The notes beneath the pieces are model-generated. The model was not told the DNA's origin. It saw only the letters and a program-made list of their open reading frames with translations, and searched no databases. A stretch of 64,000 bases of DNA from Erodium maritimum (lineage: Eukaryota > Streptophyta > Magnoliopsida > Geraniales > Geraniaceae). Below, piece by piece: positions 25,232-38,946 of the stretch. Every line of letters starts with the position of its first letter. Within the stretch, counting starts at the first letter, position 1. Where the stretch lies: NCBI GenBank assembly GCA_963921825.1, contig OY997595.1, positions 66,185,879 to 66,249,878 of the forward strand. Direction: 5' to 3'. Position numbers and translations under genes: made by a program.

Positions 25232-28200
25232 ATTAGTTATTTGTGCATAATGAGATTTAAACTCGTATCCATGACAAATCGACTATATTAAAGGACTAAT
25301 TCAATTAAATACTTTGACTGACAACTTAAAATCTCATTTACGTTATTATATTCTTACCGTGCAGTTACGTTATTATATTCTTACCGTGCCTAATCTATAT
25401 TCTAGCATAAAAACGTAAAAATGATCAAATTTTCACAAGGATTGAAAATAGTAATTCGAGATTATGACTATCTTATTTATCCGCTACGATCCCTGATCAA
25501 GAGTTATTCCGATAAAAAAATCATGACCGTCTTATTCATATCTTTTTCATGCCTTATTTGGGTAGAGAATGAGAAAAGATCCATGGTTTGTGTGTTGTTC
25601 TATTTTGGAATGGGATGGTTAGTTCCTATAGCCAAACAAGTCAGATCTCGGCCTCAACTAGGCTCGTGGTGGTGGGTGCGAAGAAGGAGCTTGCAGTGGC
25701 AGTGCTGTAAATAGAGGCTGTTTTGCCACTTTTGTGCTTGAAACTCGTATCTCTCTTAATTGTTTCAAGCACGTTTTGAAGATATGAAATTATTGTTCTT
25801 TGCACCATCACCACTACCATTATAAGAAAGAGTGTCGAAGTCACATAACAACAACAATAACAACCCACCAAATTGGAAAAACAAAATATTGTATACCAAT
25901 TCAGAAAAACTTGCAAATTTGGCAAACATATAAGTTTTATAATGCATCTAATGTAGGATTAGGTTGTCGTATAACTTTTAGAATTTGATGTCGGCTATGC
26001 CCAGCTGTGAATAAAACACTTTGATTATACGTTATTGAACTACAGATGGACGATTGGTTGATTAATCAGTTATTATCGATTATTGTAATCTTAATCTTAG
26101 TCATTATCGTCAATAAAATCCAAACTAAATTAGACAAGAGAAATAATTGTTATTCTAAAGCATATGATATTTGTGACCCAAAAAAGAAACATGTTATTTT
26201 TGGACAATGTGAAACATGTGGTTATTGATGATGTGTTTAGGTCTGCTCTATTTCTTATTTCGGAAAATATCATTGCATCGTCGTATCTTCGTCTTCTAAT
26301 TTGTTCATGCACTGGTGTTTTGAGGTTTCGATGGCCATGTTCATGGTCTGGAACCACCGAGATGTTGGATCGACCACAATCCGACAACAGCAAAAGATTT
26401 ATCAACGAACACGCACACGAACCGATTGAAGAAGGTTTTGGAGCAACCCTATCGATGAGTTTGGGATCCGAGGGGTGGGACGATAAGACGAAACCTAGGG
26501 CGGCCGGTGCTGGGCCGTCTCAAAGCACTCTACTTTTACCTGTTTTACTATTATTCATGTTTTAGTTTGGGCTGAACTTTTCATTTTGGTGATTGGACTT
26601 TTTTTCTTCCTGTTTTGTTCTTTTGAAATGCTGGTAAAGGGATGTCTTGAAGTAGTGTCTACGATTCAAAGTAGACTGTTTCTACGGGTCCATGAGAACT
26701 AGGTTGACTACGGTCAGTCCAAAATATTTTAGAGCCCAAAACTTTTACGCTCTACTTTGCGTGATTTGTATTTCGTAGTAATGTGTTTCTCCAGTTTACT
26801 CGTTTTAAAAAAAAAATAGTTCGATTTGTTCAATTATGTTTTAGATGTAAAATAAGAATGTTTGGGAAGACTCCTAGTATGAAGCATCGGTCCCCCGAAG
26901 AGTGAAAGGGCACATATTATCCGAAGGCAAGCAACTTTAAGTGTATGGAGTAGTGACCCACACAAGCCTTATCTTAGTAGTCAACACATTTATCATTTCA
27001 TGGACTAAACTCACATCTCCTTTTCCCCAACCTTCACTTTTACTTCTCTTTCTTTCTTCTTTCACTTCACTCATTACATCCATGATCCATCTCCCTCTCT
27101 CTCTTCATTTGGATAGTTTTCCCTCACATTCCACTTTGAATAAATGCTAAAACCATTTTATTGCAATCTTAAAATCAAGTTGTTTAAAAACCTAAGAAAA
27201 ATAAATGTGTTATTAGTGTTAGTTGTTTTTATCGATACATAAACATTTTATATAAATAATTGTAAGAAATTATCATGAAGTATTTTTTTTCTTGTATTTG
27301 TTTTATCTTTGAAACTCTAATTTTTAAAATAGTAAATAAAAACAAAATATATATAGAACTCACCCTTCTCTTACTTTTCTTTTTGTCATATAAAGGGAAA
27401 TAAAATTATGGATTTTTTTCACTTATTATTTTTTAAGGATACAATCATAAAAAATAATAATAAGATGTGTATTCAAGATATTTTTTGCACCGCCGCCCAC
27501 CATTGTCGGGCCCCGCTGTCCGAAACTTTCGCCCTCCTCCTTTGAGTATTCGTTCGTCCCACCGCCGTCTGAGTCGTTGTTGCTCGTGCGTACTACGGTG
27601 CCATCGCTGGTTTTTGTCGTCGTTGTACCATGTGGATGTGTATGTGGCCCCTCTTTTGTGCCACCATTCATCCGAGACTCTCTGATGTCGCACGTCCATG
27701 CACAACTCTCCTTGGTTCTCTATCATAATGACCAGGCTTCTTGGTCTCGGTTGAGTTGGTTCACATCACATCAAGTCAAGACAATCCCTCGAAAGGGTTT
27801 TTTAAATCTTATCTTTGGTTAATTGTTCTAGTATGATGAGTTCGTATTTCGTGTTCTATAGAAGTTTGTTTAGCCTAGAGTGTCAGTACACCTATTAATT
27901 GATTGGGGTCCCAGACATATTTTCAGTTTTCTGGGTGTATTCTCGTTTATGTATGTTGTTTGGCTATGTTAATGAGAAGTAACATGACATATTCAGAAGG
28001 AAAAAAAAACATTTTTACACTTAAAAATATACTACAACTTACAAAAGAAAACAACTCATGATTTTTTTACAATACTCCCTTCTAAATATAATGTATTGAT
28101 TATAATTGGTTGATTATTATGAGTTTGTGAGTATGATAATTGGGTTCAACCCTAAAAGAAAAAAAGAAGTTATATGTAGATGGGTTGTGTTGATTGCAAC

Positions 28201-28870
28201 TTCCACAACGCATAAAGCTTCTTTTTGTCAACAGTGTAAAATGAAACTGAAAGCTAAAAGGGTGTGATGTGTTATTATTGGAACACATGATCCAATGCAT
28301 ACACTATGATGACAAGTATAATACTAATTATAACATCAACTTATCTATATAAAATTCACGAGTAATTGGATATTAACCAGAAAAAAACAATATGTGATAT
28401 GAATATTCAAAAATAATTATCACAAAGGATAATATGTTTTTTTTTATTGATTGAATGGTAGCCTTATAAGACGACACATTTGTTTATTGACTTGTGGGTT
28501 TGTTTTGTAGCATAAAGAAGAGTGGAGGGTCCTTTAGGAACCTTTATAATGAGTTCTAAAAATTATTATAAAATCACAAAAAATGATTTATTGTATCTAA
28601 TTAAGTAGTTAAGAATGCATTGTTTTGAAGGAGCAGTCTTGTTACTTTGAATCTAATCATTATTTCTCTTATTATGGGTCCTGATTCTATAGATTAATTT
28701 GTTAAGATTATATTATCAAATCGATAGATTTTGATATTTAGAAAAACATAGTGAACATCAATCAGTGATTTATTAATATTATATTACCAAATCGATGGAT
28801 CTTGATAATTAGAATAACATATTGAGTATCGATCAGTTAATCGATCTCAATGAAATTTTTTAACATTGGA
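25232..28870. other. Gene-free region with retroelement debris
   Basis: No gene supported. A 27-bp word TTACGTTATTATATTCTTAC is repeated in tandem at 25338 and 25365. Stretches ending at about 26809 (TTTACTCGTTTT, A10) and 27999 (A9) look like LINE 3' ends. A frame at 26164-26565 and GC-rich frames at 27440-27820 have no identifiable domains. A diverged duplication with ATTATC/ACCAAATCGAT(A/G)GAT words lies at 28700-28850. Confidence 0.4.
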
Positions 28871-28889
28871 CAATGATTTTTGATTTTCA

Positions 28890-29235
28890 AAATCGACAGA
28901 ACATATGTGGCTGGTGTTTTACTGGTACGTTAACCGTGGATGGAAATAGACCCAGGCTTGCGCGCTTAAGGTTGTTGTACATGAGACACCAGCTAAGATT
29001 TCGGCCCATTAACTGTTCCACCCCCCCCCCCCCCCCCCCCCCTCATCCAGGATGTTTGTCATGCATCCCCGGGCTGTGTGACCTACCCGACCACAACGGA
29101 AGTAAAACTCCGACAACAGTTCGTATTGGATCCAGGCTTGGATCGGCTCGGGGTTTCCGTCAAACGCCAGATGCAAAACCCTCCCACCCATTCCTGGGTG
29201 TGCAGGAGGCCGAGAGCAGCTCCGATCCGACCCAA
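28890..29235 (-). pseudogene. LINE ORF1 zinc knuckle fragment with C22 run
   Basis: The minus-strand frame 29191-29009 contains WIQYELLSEFYFRCGRVGHT followed by ARGC, a zf-CCHC_4 knuckle of the LINE ORF1 type. The first Cys is replaced by Tyr. It runs into a homopolymer of 22 C at 29021-29042, read as poly-Gly. Only a fragment of the element remains. Confidence 0.7.
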
Positions 29236-32200
29236 ATACATTTACATATAATTATTTATACAACAAACCTAAACTAAAAATATCAAAATCAAATTATTTA
29301 CTATTGTTTTTGTTAAGGTGCTTTCTCATCAACCTATATAGGGAGGCCCTTTATGCGATTCAAAAGCCCTTATGCTCGGGCCATGATCATCATCATATGG
29401 ATCTCTTTCATATATACATAATGCTCCAATCTGTTCACACATTTATCCCTCTAAAAAAAGATTCACTTAGTATATAAAAAAAAGATATTACTCATTCACA
29501 AAGCAGCCTTCTCATCATCATTGTGCTTGAAAACCCTACTCGGACGTTTGGCTGCCGAGAAAATGAAAGAGAAAATAATAGAAAAATCTCTAATGGAGAA
29601 CGAATTAATACTGATTTGTCAGAATATAATCATACTCACACACTTGTCTTCTACCTTGTATCGGTTTCTTCCTTTTTCGCTTATTCTTTTTGTTTTGATT
29701 TATCCATTTAAAGCCATCTTTGATTGTGGTTTCATTAGCAATGAATCGAGTTCCACACAAATTTTCCTTTCTTTTCTTTTCTTTTCCTTTCCGGGAAAAT
29801 GACTTGTCATGAGCAGAGCACTCATGAGTTGTGCCGTGTCCACTAGTAATTATCGTAAGTCTTTGCATTTTTAATTATTTCCTGTTTTTAGAATAATTTG
29901 GATGAAACCAAGGGTCCCATTTGTGGTGTGTCGTCGTTGTGAAATAAACACGTGGATAATTTAACTTAGACGCGTACAAGGAAATGTTTTTAATGTACAA
30001 TATTAAGTTATAGTGAACAATAATGTTTGCCGACATGTGTATTAATCTATATAAAGGCATTAAAACTATGATTTTATTGTTTTTCTGATCCCCTCAATCA
30101 AATGTAACGCCTTTAGTGTGGATGTTCAAAAATCACCGGTATCGAAGGTACCAGAACGCTGAAAATCGGGACGGTCTGACGACTATATACAAGACATATG
30201 GTTCTTATATTGAAAAACAACGATCAGAAGGATCAAATGCAACACTCTTTAAAGATGTTATGATCCTCTCTAATCTATGTAACGCTTATATTAACTATTT
30301 CAAATATCAACATAAAATTGGAATGTTCAAAAGCGGACAGTCTGTGAACAATGATAAAGATAGAGGCGGAGTTACTAAGGTTCCAGGGGACTGTACCCCC
30401 TCAAATTTTTATGTTGAAATTTCTTAAACATATCTCTTTAATTCTTTTTATTTCCTAGTCGTGGTCTTCCTCAGATTTTTTAAACGTGCGTATTGTCATC
30501 AGATAATTGGTGCCTTCCTCTCTCAAAAAGTTAGCTCCGTCACTGAACGAGATGTGGATTCTATATAGAAAAACAAATGCTTAACCGTTAAAACCAGTCC
30601 AATAAGACTCATACCCCTCTCATCCTTTATCTATTAAAACTCGATAGTAAGTAAGGCCCAATTCGAAATGATTTAAAAGCTCATTGCTAAGCTATGCCTA
30701 TTCATCACTCAAACCCATAATTATAGCCATATGATGATTGATCGTGTACATTGATAATCGCACATTTCGCACTTACATTTTTTGCTTCTCTCACATAACC
30801 GCATCGTTTGAGCTCTCTTTATCATTTTCGTCCAAATCTAAAGATCTTGATCGGCATGGTTAAAACCAATAACCAATCGACATATTTACCAGTTAAAAAT
30901 CGACATAATTTAACTTTTTGGGTCGGAAAATCGGGAACCGACTATTACCATGATCAACTTGACTATACCCCTAGCTCTCATAACTTGCTTTGGAGCTAGG
31001 AGCTCGAAGCTCTAATCACAATATTGGTCCATCAGCTCATGAACCTTCTACTGGGCCTACATATACCATTCTTGGCCCATTAAGGCTATATGTCCAATCA
31101 TGCCCATGTGATGGGGTCGATAATTGGGCTCCATTAGCTGGCCGAAGAACCGTTTGACTTATTGGGCCCAATTGGTTCGATCGCGTCTCGTCGTATAGCT
31201 AACGCAACACAGCCAGATCAGCTGAGCGAAATAGGATTGAGGGAGGGGCGATGACCGTGGATCAATAGGCTGTCGCCACGTGTGAGGTCGAGCCGACAAG
31301 GAGAGAAACATGGGACACTTCGATGCACATGGGATACTCCAAAAACAAGCAAGATCCGGGTGTGATGGTGGGACCCACCACCATATATTTTCTGTATCCG
31401 AAATCCTGAATAATACAGTCTGTCTGATTTTTTTGCTTTTTTTCTTTATTGTTTCTTTTGGCGTTATGCTATAGTTGTTGTGATTATTGGGGTATAGAGT
31501 ATAATTAATATTGTATTAGATATAATAATTTATTTAGTAGACAAAATTACCAAACCACGGGACAATATATAAGAACAAAATTATCAAATATCCAAAAAAA
31601 TAATTTAAAGCAAGAGATGTGATGACACAAAAGATGATAAAATAATTTTTTGATCAACAATATAATGTAGTAAAATCTTGATCTTTAAAGTAAAGATGTA
31701 AAACAAGATACTGCATGGTTTCTTTAAGGAACTGGAACAAGGTTAAGTCCATCAAATAAGAGTTCGTCCATTTTGACTTCTCAGAAACAAATACAGGTTT
31801 AAACCCAGATACAAAAATGAAGCAACCATATATAAAAAGTAATTTATAATTAATTTGAAAGAAAAAAAATATATGTAAGAGGAGAAATCAGAGATCGACA
31901 TCTAGAAGTAGGACGGTCACTCATTAGTCATTACATATATTATGAAGTGACCGACGATTGACTTAAAATACCGAGTTTGATATGCTCAAAAAATATACAT
32001 GAAACTAGGTTATTAAAAAAGCTAGCACAATCAAATATCACTTGATATGCTTGATCTTCTTGATAAGTGTGTCATTGGCTTAACATCCATCCTTGATTTC
32101 ATAGTCATTTAAAAAGAAGATGAGGCTGGACCTTTATGAGATGTGTTATGCTCTATATAAGATAAAAGCATAAAAATGATTCAGATATGTGACGAAAAAC

Positions 32201-33525
32201 AATATATCCAAGATCGAAATCTTAGAGAATAAACCAAAGCAAGCTCCAGATAGTGGTGGATGAGAGGGTACTTCCCAATACACACCCATCCCAAACCTTA
32301 CCGATCATGCACCTTAGCTATTATGAAGTTCTCAAGGTAGATGCCCTCATTTTGTCCTATCGATTTGTTTTGTGTCTTGAAACTACCCAATAAAACTTGT
32401 TGCCCTTCTCGACTATTTCCTGTCCGCTGTAGAAATATTCACCACTGTAAAATTTATAGAACATGAAATCATCCCCCGTCCACAACCAATATCGAATAAC
32501 CGACTCCATTAGAGGTGAACAAATTCTAGTAGAGCAAAAGAAAACATAGTAGAGCATTCAAGCTTGTTAGTTGATAATATTTGGTATTTATTATATTATA
32601 ATGTTAAGTAGTTTCCGAATACAATATAGTTTGAGCAATTTCAATGTAGACAATTTTATTTGGGTGATTCGTGGTTTGCGTGTGCTTTATCTCTACATAT
32701 ACGACATGAACGAATGGAGAAACAAAATTCAAGCAAAAACCCTTTTGCACTGGATTGACTTTATCTATCGAATAACCTATGGCCAGGTAAAACCCCATCA
32801 TGATTCATATGTTAAGCCAACACATGTCCTTGTTGCTAGAAGAAAAATTCTTATTCAGTCAATCTATTGGTCGAGCTTGTAATTTTTTAACGTTAATCAT
32901 TTATATTTGTTTGATTTTTATCATTTTACTTTTGTATAAAATTATGTACATTAAAGATGTTCTCAAATACCTAATAGGTCACTATCATATCTTTTTTTAC
33001 TTAAAAGGTTAGTCATAATTCAATTATCTTTTAGTCAAATGCTATGAATATTGCACTAAAATGTCTATATTTTCAAATCATTGGAACCTAAAACTATATC
33101 AACTAAATCTAAACTTACAGCTAAAATCCACATGCAATATGGGCAGTGGGACCCACCTTCCTCACCTTCTCTACTCAGCCTTTAGCTCTGTTTCCAATAA
33201 TTCAATAGGCATCCTTTTAAGGTACCATCCTGTAATTAAACATTCTTGGCACGATTTAAGCATTAATTAGTCACTTAATCACGATTTATTAAATAGTGAC
33301 AGAAATAGCCATAGTAGTGGTTGAGTTAATTTATTGGAAGTGAAAGCAACATTTAATAAATTGCAATTAATTGAAGCCATCAGTAAATAATTTGGGGGAA
33401 ATTACAAACAATAGTTGAAGTATTCACTTTCGAATTATGTGACTTGTGAGTTTTTTACAATTATCATATTTTTACTGTATTTTGTATAATTTTAAAAAAA
33501 AAATCTCAATAAAAATAAAAATTAC
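29236..33525. other. Gene-free intergenic region
   Basis: AT-rich, with only short frames. The longest (30116-30427, 103 codons; 32571-32882, 103 codons) have no recognisable motif and no splice context. The block 31000-31400 is GC-richer and has a CACGTG core near 31277. Nothing else is supported. Confidence 0.4.
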
Positions 33526-33530
33526 ATAAT

Positions 33531-33799
33531 TGTTATGAATATTTGATTGGATGACCACATGGAATATTCTAGATAGGAGTTAGAAGACTTTTGTGGGAGT
33601 TAGAAGACTTTTGTATTTTGAATTCCATTATTTATGTAGTTCATTAACGTTATGTCTCTATGATTATGAGCCTATAAATAGAGGTCATTGTAAACGATGA
33701 AGTGATCAATAATATTCTATTTTCTACTCTCTCCATATTCTCTTGTTCTCTCTAGTTTTTGTTCTTCCATTCACAAGTATCGTTCTTACTTTCATAACA
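33531..33799 (+). repeat. 5' LTR of the copia element
   Basis: 269 bp, TGTTATG...ATAACA. It contains an internal 23-bp-spaced duplication of AGTTAGAAGACTTTTGT and a TATA-like CTATAAATAG at about 33672. It differs from the 3' LTR at only two positions that I can find. Confidence 0.95.
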
Positions 33800-34029
33800 C
33801 GTTATCAACACGAATCGCTTTATTATCCGGGTATCAAAGTTTCCTATTATCGTGAATTTATTTGAATTTGATTTATGCTTACTTATACAAATTAATTTAC
33901 AACTTCCAATAAGTATGTTCTGTGATCGCCAATGAAACATTGGATCTTTCACATCAGAAATTTGATGTTTATTATATACTTGTGTCTTGTTGTTGATATT
34001 CGAATGTGAGATTTATTGAAATCAAATCA

Positions 34030-35040
34030 TTTGGACCCGAAGTTCCAAGATACGAACCGTTTTTCTTATAACATGCAACTTGGCTTAAAGGCATGAAACT
34101 TGAAAACAAAATTATATATGGTTAATGGGTAGTTTGGCTACTCCATGTATTCTCTCGTCGCATGGTCATTTTGCGAATAAATTTGTGGTCGTATATTTGT
34201 ATCCTGAAGTGTACAAATATGATGACATGTTGGATCAGAAATTCCAAATACATAGTTCCATCGATTTGATGTATGTTGGACTAGAAGTTCTAAATACATG
34301 GTACAACAAATGGTTGTGTATTCTCTCCCATATATGAATAAGAGTATTACAGTTGATGATTCATGTAACTAATGACACGTTCTTTACTTATATTTTTACT
34401 TAGTTGATTATATTGATTTTATAGTTTTACAATGTCGAACTATTTTGAACTCGAAGTTCAAATATTAACGAGAAAAGATTTACAAAACTCGAAGTTTTGG
34501 TTTAAAGTATAAACTTGAAGAAATTAGAGAGACCAGAAGTTCACATGTACCTAATGATGACAAAACTTGAAGTTTTGGTTCAAAGTATAAACTTGAAACT
34601 TACTTGTATGACTAAATAACAGACCACAAGCTTAAAGCTTGTAATTTGTGTCCAAGGCTTGAAGCCTAAAAATTTTCTATGCACTTATTTATATATTGTT
34701 TACCTCATGAGTTCGCTCGATGTGTGGTCATGTTTTTATCTAATTCTTATATTCACCCCACAAATTACTTAGTGTTTGGTTATGTTTATTTCATGAATTA
34801 TAATGTGTCCGTTCATTTTGTAATCACAATATATACTTATTCATATTTGTGTGAACATTATACAAATTCGATGTGTAACCTGGAGTTTACACAAGTCATG
34901 ATATTGTGAACATGAAGTTCTATAATTGTCAAGAAACAAATTTATTGGACCCATCATCCAAGTAAACAAGATACATGCAATTACTGGGAAAAAAAATGTG
35001 ACATGAAGCTTACATAAAGACTTGAAGTTCTAAAATTGGT
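34030..35040 (+). repeat. Dispersed GAAGTT motif array in the copia leader
   Basis: GAAGTT occurs at about 34039, 34284, 34453, 34491, 34536, 34569, 34914 and 35023, mostly as CTTGAAGTT or CTCGAAGTT. A longer unit, GAAGTTTTGGTTYAAAGTAT and flank, is duplicated 78 bp apart (34491 and 34569). This is the non-coding stretch between LTR and gag. Confidence 0.7.
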
Positions 35041-35249
35041 ATCCTTGCAGGATAAATCAAAGAAACTATTTCCACACATCATCATATTATTTATAATCGA
35101 TGAAAAATGTTTTCCTCTACATTACTTCCATCTAGTATGCTCTTGAAGTAGCATTACCGAGAACGAAAAGAATCAGACTTAATATATTTATAAGTAATGA
35201 ATTATTGTTGAAAACAATCAAGCTCGCCCTATTGACATCACTTCATTCC

Positions 35250-36510
35250 TTGAAGTGAATGTGATAGGATATGGGTAGATCCATACCTAAGCAAGACCAA
35301 TGCCCCAGACGTGGTCACGGTCGTAGTCATAGTTATGACCCAAATAATTTTCAATTCCATGAAAAATAATGTGTACCACTAGAAGTGGAACGAGTATGAA
35401 AGACGCAAGAAAGAATATGGCCCATCAAATGAAAACTCATGAACATGATGGAAGTTATTTTGTAAATGTAGTTGATTGCGTACCTGAAGTATGATTAAAG
35501 ATTTGATTGAAGGAAAATAAGAAAGGGTAGAGGGAAACTTTATTGATGACTTAGATTTTGAAGATCTAATCGAAAGTCTTTAATTCATTTGTAATTGATG
35601 ACGAGAAAACAAGTATCATGCATATGTGCCAATCTTTGGATGATTTTATTAATATTTCTGTTATATCCTTTTTTAGTATGTAAACCAATACATTAATTTT
35701 CTCATATTAAAGGATATGGATCCCATAAGTGATTTATCTAATTACAGAAATGATAAAGATATGTGTGTTGTTGATAGTGCTACAACATCAAGGCATACGG
35801 GTGCTGCAAAAATAATAGAGGGCTCCGGAAGAGCTACCTTATTATTGCAAAAATGAAATATTTGGAGTGTCTTGTTTATAATTTTATTTGTCTTATGACA
35901 AACTATTGACAAAAGTGTCCCTAATTATGTTAAAAGCAACGGAAAATATATGGTGCATCAGATCTTATTGAAGACTCCAGAAGAGCCAATGTAAAGTTAC
36001 TAAATTCTAAACAATTTATTATCAATGATGCAATGTTCTCAACCAGATTAGATATTCGCCGAAATGGTTATCACATTGAGACAACAAATGAAAATGACGT
36101 TGAATGTTTATACATCACGTCCATGGTCTCGGGGAGAAAAGAAATCGTGGAAAAACTCCCTTCATATAATTTTGGATTATATTATACTTTCATTATTCCA
36201 ATCGAATCCAATATGGTGATTAACCAAAACCCAATGGACCCATCAAATTTTATGATATGACATGATCGTTTAGGCCATATGGGTTTCATAATGATACAAA
36301 GAATTATAGAAAATTCACATGGACATACCCTGAAGAGTAAAAGTGTCCTTTTTTGTCAAAAGATTACTCATGTGTTGCTTGTTTTTAAGGAAAACTTATT
36401 ACAAGACCATCTCCAATGAAAGTTGAGACTGAATGTCCAACATTTTTAGAAAGAATTCACATAGATATATTGGAATTCATGACATGTGATATGTTTACGG
36501 CACGATTTGC
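35250..36510 (+). pseudogene. copia gag end, protease and pre-integrase remnants
   Basis: A basic RRGHGRSHSYD segment (about 35308-35340) marks the gag end. VVDSATTSRHTGA (about 35770) is the protease active-site region, and KIIEGSGRATLLL follows. FIINDAMFST and DIRRNGYHIET (36010-36085) belong to the pre-integrase region; residues between them are missing. At 36258 the normally conserved Trp before HDRLGHMG reads TGA. GKLITRPSPMKVETECPTFL leads to IHIDI at about 36470, then the frame jumps straight to the region beyond the integrase core. Stops and deletions make it non-functional. Confidence 0.85.
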
Positions 36511-36960
36511 CGACTATCAATTTGATGAGACAATTTCCTTGCATTAGGGGGAGATAAAGAAACGTCTGAAAAAGAAAGACGAGAAATTTCATGGAATGCA
36601 TTGACATTGTCTCATTTTGATCCTCGTACAAATCAATATGAACTAGAAGTTCAGAAAATTATCCACTTACAAAAGGTTGAAAATACATTGCCTGATGCAT
36701 TTACGGATGTTAAGACTGCGATAAAATCACAGATGCCAATTGCTAATGTTCCTTGTAGAATTAATCTTCCTGATGAAGAAATGGGAAATATGCTAGCGCT
36801 AGCAAATGAGTCTAAAGCACGCAAGAAGCGTGACAGACCTATTGGATCCAATTATAAAACCCAAGAAAAGGAAAGGAACAAGTTCGGCAAGTTGATACAT
36901 CAAATTATATTACAATTCCCGAAGAAATAAATGTGATAAAAAAAAAAGACGTCTTCAAAC
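36511..36960 (+). pseudogene. copia integrase-RT linker remnant
   Basis: The open frame 36601-36930 has ALTLSHFDPRTNQYELEVQK, LPDAFTDVK and VPCRINLPDE. These are typical of the variable tether between integrase and reverse transcriptase in plant copia polyproteins. The integrase DDE core that should precede it is deleted. Confidence 0.75.
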
Positions 36961-37149
36961 GATAATGAAACACCTGAGAAAGATGACAATGAAGAGATCT
37001 CGTTTAACTATGTCATTCCAGGTGAAAGATGGAATAGAAAAGAAATTGTTGTGGATAATATATTTGCACATGCAATTGCATTAGATATTTCAAAAGAAAA
37101 TGAGGATCATGAACCAAGATCGGTCAGTGAATACCGACGAAGAAATGAT

Positions 37150-38725
37150 TGGCCAAAATGGAAAAATGTCATTGAGACATAATTGAATTCACTCAACAAA
37201 CACCAAGTATTCAGACCTGTAGTCCAGACACCTGAAGATATCAAACCCGTAGGATATAAATGGGTATTTGTGCGCAAAAGAAATGAAAAAAGCGAGGTCG
37301 TAGGATACAAAGCTCGACTCGTTGCACAAGGATTTTCACAACGATCATGAAATGATTATGAAGAGACATATTCACCGGTTATGGATGCAATCACACTCAA
37401 ATTTTACTTATTTTATTTTTTATTTTGTTTCATTTTATTTTAATTTATTTTACTTACTTAGTATGGGTCACTTGATAATGACATTTATGTGAAAATCCCT
37501 GAAGGACTAAAAATGTTTGAAGCATGCATCTCAAAACCTCAAGAAATGTACCCAAATAAAGCTCCAAAGATCTTTGTATGAGCTAAAACAATCTGGTCGA
37601 ATGTGGTATAATCGTCTTAGTGAATACCTTTTGAAAGAAGGATACATCAACAATAAAATATGTCCATGTGCTTTTATCAAACGGATGAAAATCGGATTTT
37701 CCATCGTCGCGGTTTATGTTGATGATTTGAACATCATTGGAATACATGATAAACTTGTAGAGATGATGAAATACTTGAAAAGTGAATTCGAAATGAAAGA
37801 CTTGGGAAAAACAAAATTTTGTCTTGGCCTTCAGATTAAACATTTGTTGAAGGAGATTTTTGTTCACCAGTCATCATATATTGAGAACATCCTTAAACTA
37901 TTCAATATGGATAATTCACATCATTTGAGTTCCCCCGTGGTTGTTCGATAACTTGATGTGAAAAAGGATTCATTTCTCCCCCGAAATAAGAAGAACTTCT
38001 TGGTCCCAAAGTACCATATCTTGGTCCAGACGTACCATATCTTAGTGACATTGGGGTGTTAATGTATCTTGCTAATTGCAACCATCGTGATATTGCATTT
38101 TCTATTCATTTCCTAGCAAGATTTAGTTCTTCTCTGATTCGAAGACATTGAACTGGTGTCAATTTTTTTATAGATATCTTCGAGGAACATTAGATATTTT
38201 ATTCAAAAGACTCGAAGTCTGAATTGATTGGATATGGTTGATGCCAGATATTTATTTGATCCCCACAAAGAGTAGTCACAAACTTGGCATGTATTTACAT
38301 ATGGTGACACCGCTATATCTTGACGCTCAACAAAACAGACACTTACATCCACTTCTTCAAATCACGCTGAGTTGACAGCTCTTTATGAAGCAAGTCGTGA
38401 ATGTATATGGCTAAAGTCTTTGATCCATCATATCCGAGAATCATACGATCTTTCAATAAATAAAGGAAGTCCAACCGTCCTATACGAAGATAACACAGCT
38501 TGTATAGCTCAGATCAAAGGAGGCTACATCAAAGGAGATAGAACGAAATACATTTCTCCTAAGTTCTTCTTTACTCATGAACTTCATTAAAAGGGAGATA
38601 TCGATGTTTATCAAATTCGTTCCTGTGACAGTCTTGCAGATTTATTCACTAAAGCGCTTCCTACAGCTTCCTTTGAAAAGTTGGTCTACAAGACCGGCAT
38701 GAGAAAACTCCGCGATTTATGAGGA
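37150..38725 (+). pseudogene. copia reverse transcriptase and RNase H remnants
   Basis: KPVGYKWVFVRKRNEKSEVV, GYKARLVAQGFSQR and YEETYSPVMDAI (37243-37395) are the start of RVT_2. An insertion of TTTTATTT-rich sequence at 37400-37460 replaces part of it. RSLYELKQSGRMWYNRLSEY and the polymerase box YVDDLNIIG follow in the frame 37517-37951. RNase H is partly open at 38372-38590 (TALYEASRECIWLKSL, YEDNTACIAQ), with a stop at TAA 38588, then LADLFTKALPT and GMRKLRDL. Clearly broken. Confidence 0.9.
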
Positions 38726-38946
38726 GATGTTGTAATTAGGGGGAGAAATACGTGTTACACTCTTTTCCCCTTGCTTTAGGTTTTATCCCAATGGGTTTTC
38801 CTAACAAGGTTTTTAATGAGGTAACTTCTATACGTATTGTACAAATTATGTACTCTTTTTCCTTCTAGGTTTTTTCCCACTGGGTTTTTCCTAGAAAGGT
38901 TTTAATGAGGCATAATAATATTTGCACATGTCATCCAAAGGGGGAG

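Noticed and set aside
30116-30427. 103-codon frame
   Set aside because: I see no motif; it may be transposon debris but I cannot support any call.
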